The notes under the pieces are model-generated. The model was not told where the DNA came from. It made no database searches and saw only the letters and a list, made by a program, of their open reading frames with translations. A stretch of DNA of 64,000 bases from an uncultured Pelagibacteraceae bacterium. Lineage in GTDB: Bacteria > Pseudomonadota > Alphaproteobacteria > Pelagibacterales > Pelagibacteraceae. Numbering within the stretch: the stretch's first letter is position 1; every line of letters begins with the position of its first letter. The DNA is taken from positions 28,421 through 92,420 of the forward strand of contig CACLMD010000002.1 in NCBI GenBank assembly GCA_902607945.1, written 5' to 3'. Positions 1 through 9,088 of the stretch are shown piece by piece. The translations under genes and the position numbers were made by a program.

Positions 1-1
1 A

Positions 2-322
2 AATAAAAGACTACAAATTAATTTGGCTTTAAATTACGGTTCTAAAGCAGAATTAATTAATGCATTTAAAGAATTAAAAAAAAATAAAGAAACAATTAAC
101 GAAAAAAATATAAGAAAATATTTACAAACAAAAAATATACCTGATCCAGATATATTGATTAGGACAGGTAATACCAAAAGATTAAGTAACTTTTTATTAT
201 GGCAGGCAGCTTATTCAGAGATTTTTTTTGAAAAAAAATTATGGCCTGATTTTAATGAAAAAAACTATAATAAAATAATTAAAAATTATAAGAATATTAA
301 AAGAAATTTTGGAAATATTTAA
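2..322 (+). CDS. uppS: Isoprenyl transferase (undecaprenyl diphosphate synthase), C-terminal part
   Basis: This is the 3' end of a gene that enters from the left edge; the reading frame is open from base 2, so the TTG start at 23 in the ORF track is an artefact. Visible are the family blocks INLALNYGSKAEL and, near the end, DPDILIRTG followed by RLSNFLLWQAAYSE, the C-terminal substrate-binding signature of cis-prenyltransferases. The enzyme condenses isopentenyl diphosphate onto farnesyl diphosphate to make the C55 carrier lipid for peptidoglycan and surface glycans, at the cytoplasmic face of the membrane. It overlaps cdsA by one base, as usual for this alphaproteobacterial block. Only about 107 codons are in the window. 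Confidence 0.93.
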   Translation, partial: NKRLQINLALNYGSKAELINAFKELKKNKETINEKNIRKYLQTKNIPDPDILIRTGNTKRLSNFLLWQAAYSEIFFEKKLWPDFNEKNYNKIIKNYKNIKRNFGNI

Positions 323-960
323 TGAATAAAGAACTTCAAAAAAGAATATTAAGTTCGCTTATACTTATTCCAATAGCTCTTTTTTTTATAATTAAAGGTT
401 CTACTTTTTTTATTTTATTTTTACTTATACTTTTTTTAATCTCCTCTTCAGAATGGTTAAATATGACCAAAAAATTAGAGCTTAAATTATTAGGAATATT
501 TTTTTTAATATTTTCTTTTTACTCAACATTTTACATTAGAGAAGCTGGTTTAATGTCTTTTTTATTAGTTATGATAATTTGTATTACAACTGATTTAGGG
601 GGTTATATTTTTGGAAAATTATTTAAGGGTCCAAAATTAATTAAAATTAGTCCTAACAAAACTTATTCAGGAATGTTGGGTAGTTTTTTATTATCAATTG
701 TTGCATCATACTTATTTGCAACCATGTATGATCTAATATCAACTTTCAATAATATTTATATAGGAAATTTTGAATTTATCATTTTGATCTTTATAATTTC
801 TAGTATAAGCCAGATTGGAGATTTAATAATTTCTTATTTTAAAAGAATTTCCAAAATTAAAAACACTGGAAAAATTTTCCCTGGTCACGGTGGTATGTTA
901 GATAGAATTGATGGAATGATTTTTGTCTTTCCTAGTTTATATTTACTGGATAAATTTTAA
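322..960 (+). CDS. cdsA: Phosphatidate cytidylyltransferase
   Basis: An integral membrane protein of 212 aa, rich in Ile/Leu/Phe, with about six hydrophobic segments. The C-terminal signature GKIFPGHGGMLDRIDGM matches the CDP-diglyceride synthase family and carries its conserved aspartates. It makes CDP-diacylglycerol from phosphatidic acid and CTP, the branch point for membrane phospholipids. It is shorter than most CdsA proteins (usually about 260-285 aa); the missing part is in the N-terminal membrane region, not the active site. The ATG overlaps the uppS stop (TAATG), and dxr starts directly after the stop, so all three are translationally linked. Confidence 0.93.
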   Translation: MNKELQKRILSSLILIPIALFFIIKGSTFFILFLLILFLISSSEWLNMTKKLELKLLGIFFLIFSFYSTFYIREAGLMSFLLVMIICITTDLGGYIFGKLFKGPKLIKISPNKTYSGMLGSFLLSIVASYLFATMYDLISTFNNIYIGNFEFIILIFIISSISQIGDLIISYFKRISKIKNTGKIFPGHGGMLDRIDGMIFVFPSLYLLDKF

Positions 961-2124
961 ATGAAAAAAAAGATTGCAATTTTAGGTTCAACCGGTTCAA
1001 TCGGTGAAAATACTTTAAGGATTATTAAAAAAGATAGAAAAAATTTTAAGATTAATTTACTTACAACAAATAAAAATATTAATAAAATTCTTAAACAAGC
1101 AAAGGAATTTAAAGTTAAAAATATTATAATTTCAGATCTGAATGCTTATAGAAAAGCTAAAATTCGATTTAAAAGATCAAGCATTAATATTTACAATAAT
1201 TTTGATTATTTGAATAAAATCATAAAAACCAAAAATGATTTAGTAATGAGTGCAATCACAGGTTTAAATGGTCTAACTCCAACATTAAAATCAATCAAAT
1301 ATACAAAAAAAATTTTAATTGCTAACAAAGAATCAATAATTTGTGGATGGAATTTAATCAAAAAAGAATTAAAAAAAAATAAAACAAATTTTGTACCAGT
1401 AGATTCTGAACATTTTTCAATTTGGACACTTTTACAAAATTACAACCCAGATAATATTGAAAAAATTTATATCACAGCATCTGGAGGTCCATTTTTAAAA
1501 TTACCTAAAAAACAATTTTCTAAAATTTCAGTTAAAAAAGCTCTCACTCATCCTAACTGGAAAATGGGAAAAAAAATAACTATAGACTCAGCAACATTAA
1601 TGAATAAAGTTTTTGAGGTTATTGAAGCAAAAAATATTTTTGATTTAGAATATAATAAAATTTCTATTTTAACACATCCTAAGTCTTATTTACATGCAAT
1701 TACTAAATTTAAGAATGGTTTAACAAAATTACTTTTGCATGATTCTGATATGAAAATACCAATTTATAATTCTATTTATTCTTCAAACCCAAAGCCATTA
1801 AAAACACATACTTTAGATTTAAAAATTTTGAATAATTTAGAACTTAGAGAAGTTGATACAAAAAAATTTCCTTTAGTTAAATTACTAAATAAACTTCCTA
1901 ATGAGTCATCATTATTTGAAACAATCTTGATAACTATAAATGATTATCTAGTTTTTAAATTTTTAGAAAAGAAAATTAACTTTCAAGAGTTAATCAAATT
2001 AATCAACAGAATTTCAAATTTTAAAGAATTCCAAAAATTTAAGAAAATTAAGCCTCAAAATATAGGCGATATCTACGAACTTAGAGATTATGTAAGTTTA
2101 AAATTAGATAGTTTAGGTATATAA
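961..2124 (+). CDS. dxr: 1-deoxy-D-xylulose 5-phosphate reductoisomerase
   Basis: Full-length DXR (387 aa) of the MEP isoprenoid pathway, converting DXP to 2-C-methyl-D-erythritol 4-phosphate with NADPH. The N-terminal nucleotide-binding loop LGSTGSIG, the metal and substrate block VDSEHFSI, the phosphate-binding ASGGPF, and the HPNWKMGKKITIDSATLMNKVFEVIEA region are all present. It follows cdsA without a gap and precedes bamA by 11 bases. In most alphaproteobacteria the protease gene rseP sits between dxr and bamA; it is absent here. The pathway continues with ispDF at 23.9-25.0 kb. Confidence 0.97.
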   Translation: MKKKIAILGSTGSIGENTLRIIKKDRKNFKINLLTTNKNINKILKQAKEFKVKNIIISDLNAYRKAKIRFKRSSINIYNNFDYLNKIIKTKNDLVMSAITGLNGLTPTLKSIKYTKKILIANKESIICGWNLIKKELKKNKTNFVPVDSEHFSIWTLLQNYNPDNIEKIYITASGGPFLKLPKKQFSKISVKKALTHPNWKMGKKITIDSATLMNKVFEVIEAKNIFDLEYNKISILTHPKSYLHAITKFKNGLTKLLLHDSDMKIPIYNSIYSSNPKPLKTHTLDLKILNNLELREVDTKKFPLVKLLNKLPNESSLFETILITINDYLVFKFLEKKINFQELIKLINRISNFKEFQKFKKIKPQNIGDIYELRDYVSLKLDSLGI

Positions 2125-2135
2125 ATCAATACTTT

Positions 2136-4385
2136 ATGGTTAAAATATTATTTAAATCGTTAATGTTGTATTTTTGTCTTACAACAATTTTATTATCACA
2201 AATAATTAATCAAATTGAAGTAATTGGTAATAAACGTATTTCAAAGGACTCCGTAATTGTTTTTAGTGGATTAAATATTGGTGAACAATACAGTGAAAGT
2301 TTAATTAATAACTCACTAAAAAAACTATATGAAACTAATTTTTTTGAAGACATTGATATAAGTTTTATGAATAATAAACTTTCTATTAATTTAATAGAAA
2401 ATCCTATAATAGAAAAATTAGAGATAACAGGTGTTAAGAAGAAAAGTTTTTTAGAACTTATTCAAAAAAATATATATTTAAAAGAAAGAGTTTCTTTTAA
2501 CGAATTTTATTTAAACAAAGATGTTAATTTAATTCAAAATATATTAAAGACAAATGGATATTATTTTTCGAAAATAAAAACTAGATTAAAAAGAAATGAT
2601 GAGCTTAATTCCATAAAATTAAATATAGATATTAATTTAGGTGAAAAAGCTAAAATTAAAAATATTTCATTCATAGGAAATAAAGTATTCAAAGATAAAA
2701 AGTTATTAGAAATAATAGCATCAGAGGAACATAAATTTTGGAAGTTTATTTCTAAAAAAGTTTATTTAAATGAAAGCATAATTAATTTAGATAAAAGATT
2801 ATTAAAAAATTATTATAAAAATAGAGGTTTCTATAATATTGAAATAGTAGACAATTTTGTCGAACTAAATAAGGAAAATTCATCCTTCAATCTCACATAT
2901 AATATAAATGCAGGTAATAAGTTTCTAATTAAAAATTTATCATTAACACTACCTGAAGATTATGTAAAAGATGATTTTGATAAAATTAATAAAATTTTTG
3001 AAAAAAATATAAATGAAAATTATTCACTTAGAATTATAAATGATATTTTAGATGAAATTGAGAGTATTGCATCAAATAGACTGTATGATTTTATTGATGC
3101 CAAAGTTGAGGAAGAAATTATTGATGGAAATAAATTAAATTTAAATTTTATCGTTTCTGATTCAAATAAATATTATGTTGAAAGAATAAATATTCTTGGA
3201 AATTATTCTACTATTGAAGAAGTTATAAGAAATAAGTTAATTGTTGATGAGGGAGATCCACTTAATAATCTTTTATTTAATAAATCAATTAATGAAATTC
3301 GATCATTAAGAATTTTTAAATCTGTTAATTCAAATATTAAAGAAGGCTCTGATGACAATCTAAAAATCTTAGATATAATTGTAGAAGAACAACCAACAGG
3401 TGAAATTTCATTAGCCGCTGGCGTGGGTACTAACGGAGTTACTACTGGAGGTGGTATAAATGAGAGAAACTTTTTGGGAAAAGGTATAAATCTAGATGCT
3501 AATCTTGAACTTTCTGAAGAGGTAATAAAAGGTCAAATCCAATATTCAAGACCAAATTTTGCATATACCGACAATACTCTTTTTACTTCATTAAGATCAT
3601 TAAATAACGATTTTTTAACTTTATATGGCTATAAAAGTAAAGAGATAGGCTTTAGTCTTGGAACAAGGTTTGAACAATATGAAAATCTTTTTTTTAGTCC
3701 TGAGTTAGACTTCTTAATTGAGGACTTAGAGACCAATAATACTGCATCTGCTAATTTAAAAAAACAAGAGGGTAAATATACAGATTTTTATTTTAATTAT
3801 GGATTAGATTATGATTTAAGAGACTCTTCATTTAATACAAAAAATGGTTCTATTTCAAATTTTTACCAGCAATTGCCAGTAGTTTCTGAAAATAATGAAA
3901 TTTCCAACACATTTACCCATACAAAATATAAAGAACTAAATAAATCATCCGAAATGGTCGGTAAAGCTAGTTTATATTTAAAAGCAATCAACACTATAGA
4001 TGGATCAGATGTAAGAATTTCAAAAAGAGCTAATGTTCCTTATACTAGGCTTAGAGGATTTGAAAAAGGCAAAGTAGGACCCGTCGATGGATCAGATTAT
4101 ATTGGAGGAAATTATATATCCACTCTAAACCTTTCTACAAATATACCAGGTATTTTATCAGCTATAGAAATTTTAGATTTCAATTATTTTATTGATATAG
4201 CTAATGTTTGGGGCGTTGATTACAATAGTTCTTTAGATAAGTCTCAAATAAGAAGTTCAACTGGCATTGGTTTAAATGTATTAACACCCGTAGGCCCATT
4301 AAGTTTTTCTTTAACACAACCAATAACTAAAGCCTCATCAGATAAAACTGAGTCTTTTAGATTTAATTTAGGCACAACTTTTTAA
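2136..4385 (+). CDS. bamA: Outer membrane protein assembly factor BamA
   Basis: A 749-aa Omp85-family protein. It begins with a hydrophobic signal sequence (about residues 1-22), followed by five POTRA repeats (roughly 23-400) and a C-terminal 16-strand beta-barrel. The barrel has the conserved loop-6 motif RLRGF and ends in a terminal phenylalanine (NLGTTF), the usual outer-membrane beta-signal. BamA inserts beta-barrel proteins into the outer membrane. It is followed without a gap by skp, which encodes a periplasmic chaperone for the same substrates, and then by lipid A genes, so this is an envelope-biogenesis transcript. Confidence 0.97.
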   Translation: MVKILFKSLMLYFCLTTILLSQIINQIEVIGNKRISKDSVIVFSGLNIGEQYSESLINNSLKKLYETNFFEDIDISFMNNKLSINLIENPIIEKLEITGVKKKSFLELIQKNIYLKERVSFNEFYLNKDVNLIQNILKTNGYYFSKIKTRLKRNDELNSIKLNIDINLGEKAKIKNISFIGNKVFKDKKLLEIIASEEHKFWKFISKKVYLNESIINLDKRLLKNYYKNRGFYNIEIVDNFVELNKENSSFNLTYNINAGNKFLIKNLSLTLPEDYVKDDFDKINKIFEKNINENYSLRIINDILDEIESIASNRLYDFIDAKVEEEIIDGNKLNLNFIVSDSNKYYVERINILGNYSTIEEVIRNKLIVDEGDPLNNLLFNKSINEIRSLRIFKSVNSNIKEGSDDNLKILDIIVEEQPTGEISLAAGVGTNGVTTGGGINERNFLGKGINLDANLELSEEVIKGQIQYSRPNFAYTDNTLFTSLRSLNNDFLTLYGYKSKEIGFSLGTRFEQYENLFFSPELDFLIEDLETNNTASANLKKQEGKYTDFYFNYGLDYDLRDSSFNTKNGSISNFYQQLPVVSENNEISNTFTHTKYKELNKSSEMVGKASLYLKAINTIDGSDVRISKRANVPYTRLRGFEKGKVGPVDGSDYIGGNYISTLNLSTNIPGILSAIEILDFNYFIDIANVWGVDYNSSLDKSQIRSSTGIGLNVLTPVGPLSFSLTQPITKASSDKTESFRFNLGTTF

Positions 4386-4906
4386 TGAGAACTTTATTTT
4401 ATATAATTACATTTTTTTTATTAACTAATTTAAATAATTTTATATTTGCAGAAGAAAAAATTGTTTATTTAAATGTAAATTATGTTTTTAGTAATTCTAT
4501 ATCTGGTAAAGAAGCAAATAAATCTTTCGAAAATAAGATAAAAACTTTAGAAAATGATGTTAAAGAATTTTCAAAAAATATTGATAGTGAAAAACAAAAA
4601 TTGGTTAAACAAAAAAATATTTTATCAGAGTCTGAATTTAATAAAAAATTTAATGATATTGATAACAAGATTAAAGAATTTAATAAAAAGATAAAAATTA
4701 AAAATGATGAAATCATAGATTTAAGAAAGAAAGTAAGATCAAATTTTACAAAAGAATTAAAAAAAATTTTAAGTGAATATTCTACGAAAAATTCAATAAA
4801 TTTAATTTTAAAACAAGAAGATATTTTAGTTGGAACAAAAGCTTTAGATATATCAAATGATATTTTAAAAATTGTAGACTCAAATAAGATCAAACTAACA
4901 GAATAA
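4385..4906 (+). CDS. skp: Periplasmic OmpH/Skp-like chaperone
   Basis: A 173-aa protein with a signal peptide (about residues 1-22, cleavage near FIFAEE) and a long lysine- and glutamate-rich coiled coil (about 35-130). This is the jellyfish-tentacle layout of Skp/OmpH. Sequence conservation in the family is low; the call rests on size, signal peptide, coiled coil and its position between bamA and fabZ/lpxD. It would hold unfolded outer-membrane proteins in the periplasm for BamA. Its ATG overlaps the bamA stop by one base. Confidence 0.87.
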   Translation: MRTLFYIITFFLLTNLNNFIFAEEKIVYLNVNYVFSNSISGKEANKSFENKIKTLENDVKEFSKNIDSEKQKLVKQKNILSESEFNKKFNDIDNKIKEFNKKIKIKNDEIIDLRKKVRSNFTKELKKILSEYSTKNSINLILKQEDILVGTKALDISNDILKIVDSNKIKLTE

Positions 4907-4909
4907 TCT

Positions 4910-5353
4910 ATGAAATTAAGTAAATCTGAAATTAATCAATTACTACCTCATCGTGAACCAATGTTGCTGATAGACGAACTCAAAGATATAGTTAAACTTA
5001 AATCTGCAACAGCTATAATGAATGTCAAAAAAAATGCATTTTATGTAAATGGTCATTTTCCTGATAATCCTGTTATGCCAGGAGTTTTAATTGTAGAAGC
5101 TTTTGGTCAAGCAGCCGCAGCATTAACCGCTCATGGAGTTGATAAAAAAGAATATGAAAATAAACTAGTTTTTCTTATGAGTGTTGAAAAGGCAAGATTT
5201 AGAAGCCCAGTTATCCCCGACTGTACATTAGAATTAAAGATTGAAGCAGTCCGTTCTCACGGTCGTGTCTGGAAATATAAAGGAGATGCTTTTGTGGAGG
5301 GAAAAAGAATGGCAGATGCACAATGGTCAGCAACTATTGTTGATAAAAAATAA
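4910..5353 (+). CDS. fabZ: 3-hydroxyacyl-[ACP] dehydratase FabZ
   Basis: A 147-aa hot-dog-fold dehydratase. The active-site region NGHFPDNPVMPGVLIVEA contains the catalytic histidine and glutamate of FabZ, and the start LLPHREPMLLID is typical. It dehydrates 3-hydroxyacyl-ACP in type II fatty acid synthesis and competes with LpxA/LpxD for hydroxyacyl-ACP, which fits its place inside the lipid A cluster. The gap to skp is three bases. Base composition is slightly less AT-rich than its neighbours, as expected of a conserved enzyme. Confidence 0.97.
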   Translation: MKLSKSEINQLLPHREPMLLIDELKDIVKLKSATAIMNVKKNAFYVNGHFPDNPVMPGVLIVEAFGQAAAALTAHGVDKKEYENKLVFLMSVEKARFRSPVIPDCTLELKIEAVRSHGRVWKYKGDAFVEGKRMADAQWSATIVDKK

Positions 5354-5376
5354 TTCGAAATATTAGTTGATAATTA

Positions 5377-5398
5377 TAATATCAAAATTTTGATATTA
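5377..5398. repeat. 22-bp perfect palindrome between fabZ and lpxD
   Basis: TAATATCAAAATTTTGATATTA is a perfect 22-bp inverted repeat in the 52-base gap upstream of the lpxD GTG start. It lacks a GC stem and a run of T, so it is not a standard terminator; it could be an operator or chance in AT-rich DNA. Confidence 0.5.
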
Positions 5399-5405
5399 AG
5401 TTATT

Positions 5406-6386
5406 GTGATTAATCCTTTTTTTAAAAATACTGGACCATTTAATATAGAAAAATTACTTTCTAAAATTAGTATTCAAAATACTGATAATTATAAAAATGA
5501 TAAAATTTTTGATATTAAAGACTTAACCACAGCAACAAAGAAAGATTTAACGTTTTTCCATTCAAAAAAGTATTCTTTGCTAGCATCAAAAACGAAGGCA
5601 TCTTATTGTGTAACATTAGAAAATCTTTCTCATTTATTACCAAAGACTTGTAAGAAAATTATTGTAAGTAATGTTTTATTAACTATCGCAAGTATTACTA
5701 AAGAATTCTATCCTAATTCAACTGTTGATGATTTTGACGACACTATAAAAGAAATATCCAAAAGTTCATTTAAGAAAAAAGTTAAATACGGAAAAAATGT
5801 ATTAGTTGGAAAAAATGTCAAAATAGGAAAAAATTGTTTAATTGGACATAATACAATAATTGAAAAAAATGTAATTATTGGTTCAAATTGTTCAATTGGT
5901 TCTAATGTGATTATAAGAAATACTATTATCAATGATAATGTAAGTATTTTAGATGGCTGTGTAATTGGCAAAAAAGGTTTTGGTTTTTTTCCAAATAAAA
6001 TCAAAAATATAAGATACCCACATATAGGAATAGTAATTATTAATGATAATTGTGAAATAGGCTGTGGCTCAACTATAGATAGAGGCTCTTTATCAAACAC
6101 AATTATTGGAAAAAATACTTTTTTAGATAATCAAGTTCATATAGCCCACAATAATAAAATTGGTGATAACTGCATAATAGCTGGTCAAGTGGGTTTTGCT
6201 GGAAGTTCAATTCTAGGAAGTAATGTAATGATAGGTGGTCAGGCTGGTATTTCAGGTCATTTAAAAATTGGAAATAATGTTCACATCGGAGGAGGAAGTG
6301 GTGTCATTAAGGATATATCTGACGACACTAAAGTAATGGGATATCCAGCAAAAAATTTAAGAGAATTTATAAAAGAAAACAGATGA
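5406..6386 (+). CDS. lpxD: UDP-3-O-acylglucosamine N-acyltransferase LpxD
   Basis: A 326-aa protein with an N-terminal LpxD domain (about 1-100) and a long left-handed beta-helix of hexapeptide repeats (about 105-300). The catalytic histidine is visible in VHIAHNNKIGDN. It adds the second 3-hydroxyacyl chain to UDP-3-O-acyl-glucosamine, the third step of lipid A synthesis. The start is GTG. The coding region overlaps the ATG of lpxA (ATGA type). The 52-base gap upstream, with a perfect palindrome, is the only sizeable gap inside this lipid A block. Confidence 0.95.
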   Translation: MINPFFKNTGPFNIEKLLSKISIQNTDNYKNDKIFDIKDLTTATKKDLTFFHSKKYSLLASKTKASYCVTLENLSHLLPKTCKKIIVSNVLLTIASITKEFYPNSTVDDFDDTIKEISKSSFKKKVKYGKNVLVGKNVKIGKNCLIGHNTIIEKNVIIGSNCSIGSNVIIRNTIINDNVSILDGCVIGKKGFGFFPNKIKNIRYPHIGIVIINDNCEIGCGSTIDRGSLSNTIIGKNTFLDNQVHIAHNNKIGDNCIIAGQVGFAGSSILGSNVMIGGQAGISGHLKIGNNVHIGGGSGVIKDISDDTKVMGYPAKNLREFIKENR

Positions 6387-7159
6387 TACATCCAACAGCA
6401 AATATAGATTCTAGAGCCAAAATAAATGAAAATGTTCAAGTTGGACCTTATTGTGTAATAGGCCCTAACGTTGAAATTGGAGAAAATACTATCATCCAAT
6501 CACATGTAAGCATCTTAGCAAATACTAAAATTGGGAAAGGAAATAAGATTTATCCTTTTGTATCGATAAATGATCCTCAAGACCTAAAATATAATGGAGA
6601 ACCTACAAATTTGATTATAGGAGATAATAATAAAATCAGAGAATATGTAACCATAAATCCAGGTACAGTTGGTGGTGGTGGTAAAACAGTTATTGGCAAT
6701 AATTGTTTATTTATGATTTCATCTCATATCGCTCATGATTGTCAGGTTGGAAACAATGTAATAATTGCAAATAATGTTCCTTTAGGTGGTCATGCAATTA
6801 TTGAAGATAATGTTGTTATAGGAGGTAATTCGGCAGTCCAACAATTCACAAGAATTGGTAAGATGGCAATGATTGGTGGGATGACAGGTGTGCTACACGA
6901 TGTAATTCCTTATGGATTGTCAACAGGAAATAGAAATTCATTACAAGGATTAAACTTAATAGGATTAAGAAGAGCTAAGTTTGAAAATAAAGATATTCTT
7001 GGATTGAGTGAGGCCTACAAAGAAATATTTGCAACCAAAAATCTTACAGACAATATAGGTAAATTAAATGGCTCATTTAAAGACAATCCATTAGTTAAGA
7101 ATGTAATTGACTTTATAACAAAAGATAAAAAAAGATCTATTTGCACACCATTTTCGTAA
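6383..7159 (+). CDS. lpxA: Acyl-ACP--UDP-N-acetylglucosamine O-acyltransferase LpxA
   Basis: A 258-aa trimeric hexapeptide-repeat acyltransferase, the first enzyme of lipid A synthesis. The N-terminal IHPTANIDSRAKI and repeated isoleucine-rich hexapeptides form the beta-helix. The catalytic histidine lies in SSHIAHDCQVGNNV, and YGLSTGNRNSLQGLNLIGLRR is the conserved start of the C-terminal helical part. Start overlaps lpxD by four bases and lpxI begins one base after the stop, so lpxD-lpxA-lpxI-lpxB are translationally coupled. Confidence 0.97.
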   Translation: MIHPTANIDSRAKINENVQVGPYCVIGPNVEIGENTIIQSHVSILANTKIGKGNKIYPFVSINDPQDLKYNGEPTNLIIGDNNKIREYVTINPGTVGGGGKTVIGNNCLFMISSHIAHDCQVGNNVIIANNVPLGGHAIIEDNVVIGGNSAVQQFTRIGKMAMIGGMTGVLHDVIPYGLSTGNRNSLQGLNLIGLRRAKFENKDILGLSEAYKEIFATKNLTDNIGKLNGSFKDNPLVKNVIDFITKDKKRSICTPFS

Positions 7160-7160
7160 A

Positions 7161-7955
7161 ATGATAGGATTAATTTTTGGTGACACTGATTTTCCAAAGG
7201 AAACTCTTAAAACTATCAAAAAAAGAAAAATAAAATATTTGATAATTGATTTGTCAAAATCAAAGAAATTTAAAAAAGATAGAAAATCCTATTCAGTTTC
7301 CATAGGTCAATTTGGTAAAATTATTCATATTCTAAAAGAAAATAACTGTAAAAAAGTCTTATTTGCTGGAAAAGTAAATAAACCTAACTTTTCTAAATTA
7401 AAATTAGATTTTAAGGGTATTTATTATATTCCTAGAATAATCAAAGCATCTAAACTTGGGGATGCAGCTATACTAAAAGAGATCATTAAGATATTAGCTC
7501 AAAACAATATCAAAACAGAAAATTCACTTAAATTTAATCCTGAACTTTCATTAAAAAAAGGCAATTATTCAAAATTTAAACCAAACAAACAAGACCAATT
7601 AGATATTAAAAAAGCAATTAAAACTTTAAATAGTTTAAGAGAATATAATTTTAGCCAAGGAGCTGTAGTTAGAAATAATAAAGTAGTTTCTATAGAAGGA
7701 AAAGGTGGAACTAAAAAAATGCTTGAGAAAAGCAGAAACAAAAAATTTAGAAATCTTGGTGTTCTAGTTAAATTTCCTAAAAAAAAACAAGATCTGAGAA
7801 TTGATCTACCTACTATTGGAATAAAAACTTTAAAACAAAGTAAAAAAGCTGGATTGAAAGGAATTGTAATAAAAAACAAACAACATGTATTTTTAGATAA
7901 AAGTAAATGCATAAAATTTGCAAACAAAAACAAGATGTTTATCTCAGTAAAATGA
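7161..7955 (+). CDS. lpxI: UDP-2,3-diacylglucosamine pyrophosphatase LpxI (DUF1009)
   Basis: A 264-aa protein starting MIGLIFGDTDFP, a divergent version of the LpxI N-terminus, with the conserved C-terminal DUF1009 features VVSIEGKGGTKKML and DLPTIGIKTL. LpxI is the alphaproteobacterial alternative to LpxH and hydrolyses UDP-2,3-diacylglucosamine to lipid X. It lies between lpxA and lpxB, its standard position. The protein is unusually lysine-rich. Its stop overlaps the lpxB ATG. Confidence 0.92.
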   Translation: MIGLIFGDTDFPKETLKTIKKRKIKYLIIDLSKSKKFKKDRKSYSVSIGQFGKIIHILKENNCKKVLFAGKVNKPNFSKLKLDFKGIYYIPRIIKASKLGDAAILKEIIKILAQNNIKTENSLKFNPELSLKKGNYSKFKPNKQDQLDIKKAIKTLNSLREYNFSQGAVVRNNKVVSIEGKGGTKKMLEKSRNKKFRNLGVLVKFPKKKQDLRIDLPTIGIKTLKQSKKAGLKGIVIKNKQHVFLDKSKCIKFANKNKMFISVK

Positions 7956-9088
7956 AAAAAATTTTTATATTAACTGGTGAACCTTCTGGAGACAAACTTG
8001 CTTCTACAGTCATATCTAAACTCCAAAAAAAAAATCGTAATATTGAATATTCTTGTGTTGGAGGAGCACATTTAAATTCATTAGGGATAAAATCTATTTT
8101 TAACCTCAAAGACATTACCTACATTGGTTTCACAAGTGTTTTATTAAATATTTTCAAAATAAAGAATAAAATAAACAAAACTGTAGAAGAGATAATAAAA
8201 TTTAATCCAGATATTTTGTTTAGTGTAGATAGCCCTGATTTTACATTAAGAGTTGCTGAAAAAGTTAAAAGATTAAATAATGAGATCAAGACTGTTCATT
8301 ATGTGGCTCCACAAGTATGGGTATGGCGAGAGGGTAGAATAAAAAAGTTTAAAAAGTTTTTAGATCATATTTTATTATTATTTGATTTTGAAAAAAAATA
8401 TTTTGATAAAGAGAATATACCAAATACTTTTGTGGGCCATCCATTATTAGAACAAGAATCAAAAGATAAAATAGATCTTTCTAGTATCATATCAAATGAA
8501 AAAAAAATCATTTCTCTTTTTTCTGGAAGTAGATCAACTGAAGTAAATTTACTTTTACCCATATTAATTAATTTTATAAATATGATGAATACGAAATTTG
8601 ATAATTTTACTTTTGTATTTCATGCAACCGATGAGAATAAAAATTTGATTAATGAAAAAATTAATAATGTAAATCTAAATAATGTTGAAGTTATTTCTGA
8701 TGAAAATATAAAAAAACAGATACTAAATAAATCAATTTTTGCAGTTTCTAAATCTGGAACAGTTTCTCTTGAAATCTGTAATGCTAAAGTTCCTTCCATA
8801 ATCATCTATAAAATGAATTTTTTAAATTTTTTAATTGTTAAAATGCTTGTAAAAATAAAGTTTGCTAACATCATTAATATAATTAATAACAAAGAAATAA
8901 TTCCAGAATTAATACAAAAAGAGTGTAATGCTAAAGAGATTTATAAATCTGTTGTTTATTTTTTAAAAAATCCAGAATTAATGAAAAAACAAATTAATGA
9001 TTGTGAGGAAACTTTAACTAAAATCAGATCAAAAAGCTCATCTTCTGATGAAGCTTCATCAGTATTAACTAAGTTTCTTATTAGTTAA
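7952..9088 (+). CDS. lpxB: Lipid-A-disaccharide synthase LpxB
   Basis: A GT19 glycosyltransferase that joins lipid X and UDP-diacylglucosamine. The ORF track opens at 7907, but the true start is the ATG at 7952, which overlaps the lpxI stop (ATGA) and gives the conserved N-terminus MKKIFILTGEPSGD; the protein is then 378 aa. Other family marks are VAPQVWVWREGRIKKF, FVGHPLLE, LFSGSRSTEV and AVSKSGTVSLE. It ends the lipid A transcript. Its last 24 bases overlap the end of the convergent gltX gene. Confidence 0.96.
   Translation: MKKIFILTGEPSGDKLASTVISKLQKKNRNIEYSCVGGAHLNSLGIKSIFNLKDITYIGFTSVLLNIFKIKNKINKTVEEIIKFNPDILFSVDSPDFTLRVAEKVKRLNNEIKTVHYVAPQVWVWREGRIKKFKKFLDHILLLFDFEKKYFDKENIPNTFVGHPLLEQESKDKIDLSSIISNEKKIISLFSGSRSTEVNLLLPILINFINMMNTKFDNFTFVFHATDENKNLINEKINNVNLNNVEVISDENIKKQILNKSIFAVSKSGTVSLEICNAKVPSIIIYKMNFLNFLIVKMLVKIKFANIINIINNKEIIPELIQKECNAKEIYKSVVYFLKNPELMKKQINDCEETLTKIRSKSSSSDEASSVLTKFLIS

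Noticed and set aside
23-322. TTG at 23 as the start of a 99-aa gene
   Set aside because: The frame is open to the left edge and the upstream codons continue the conserved UppS sequence, so the gene is cut by the window.
4480-4893. 137-aa antisense ORF within skp
   Set aside because: Phe/Ser/Leu-rich shadow of the lysine-rich coiled coil, with no family features.
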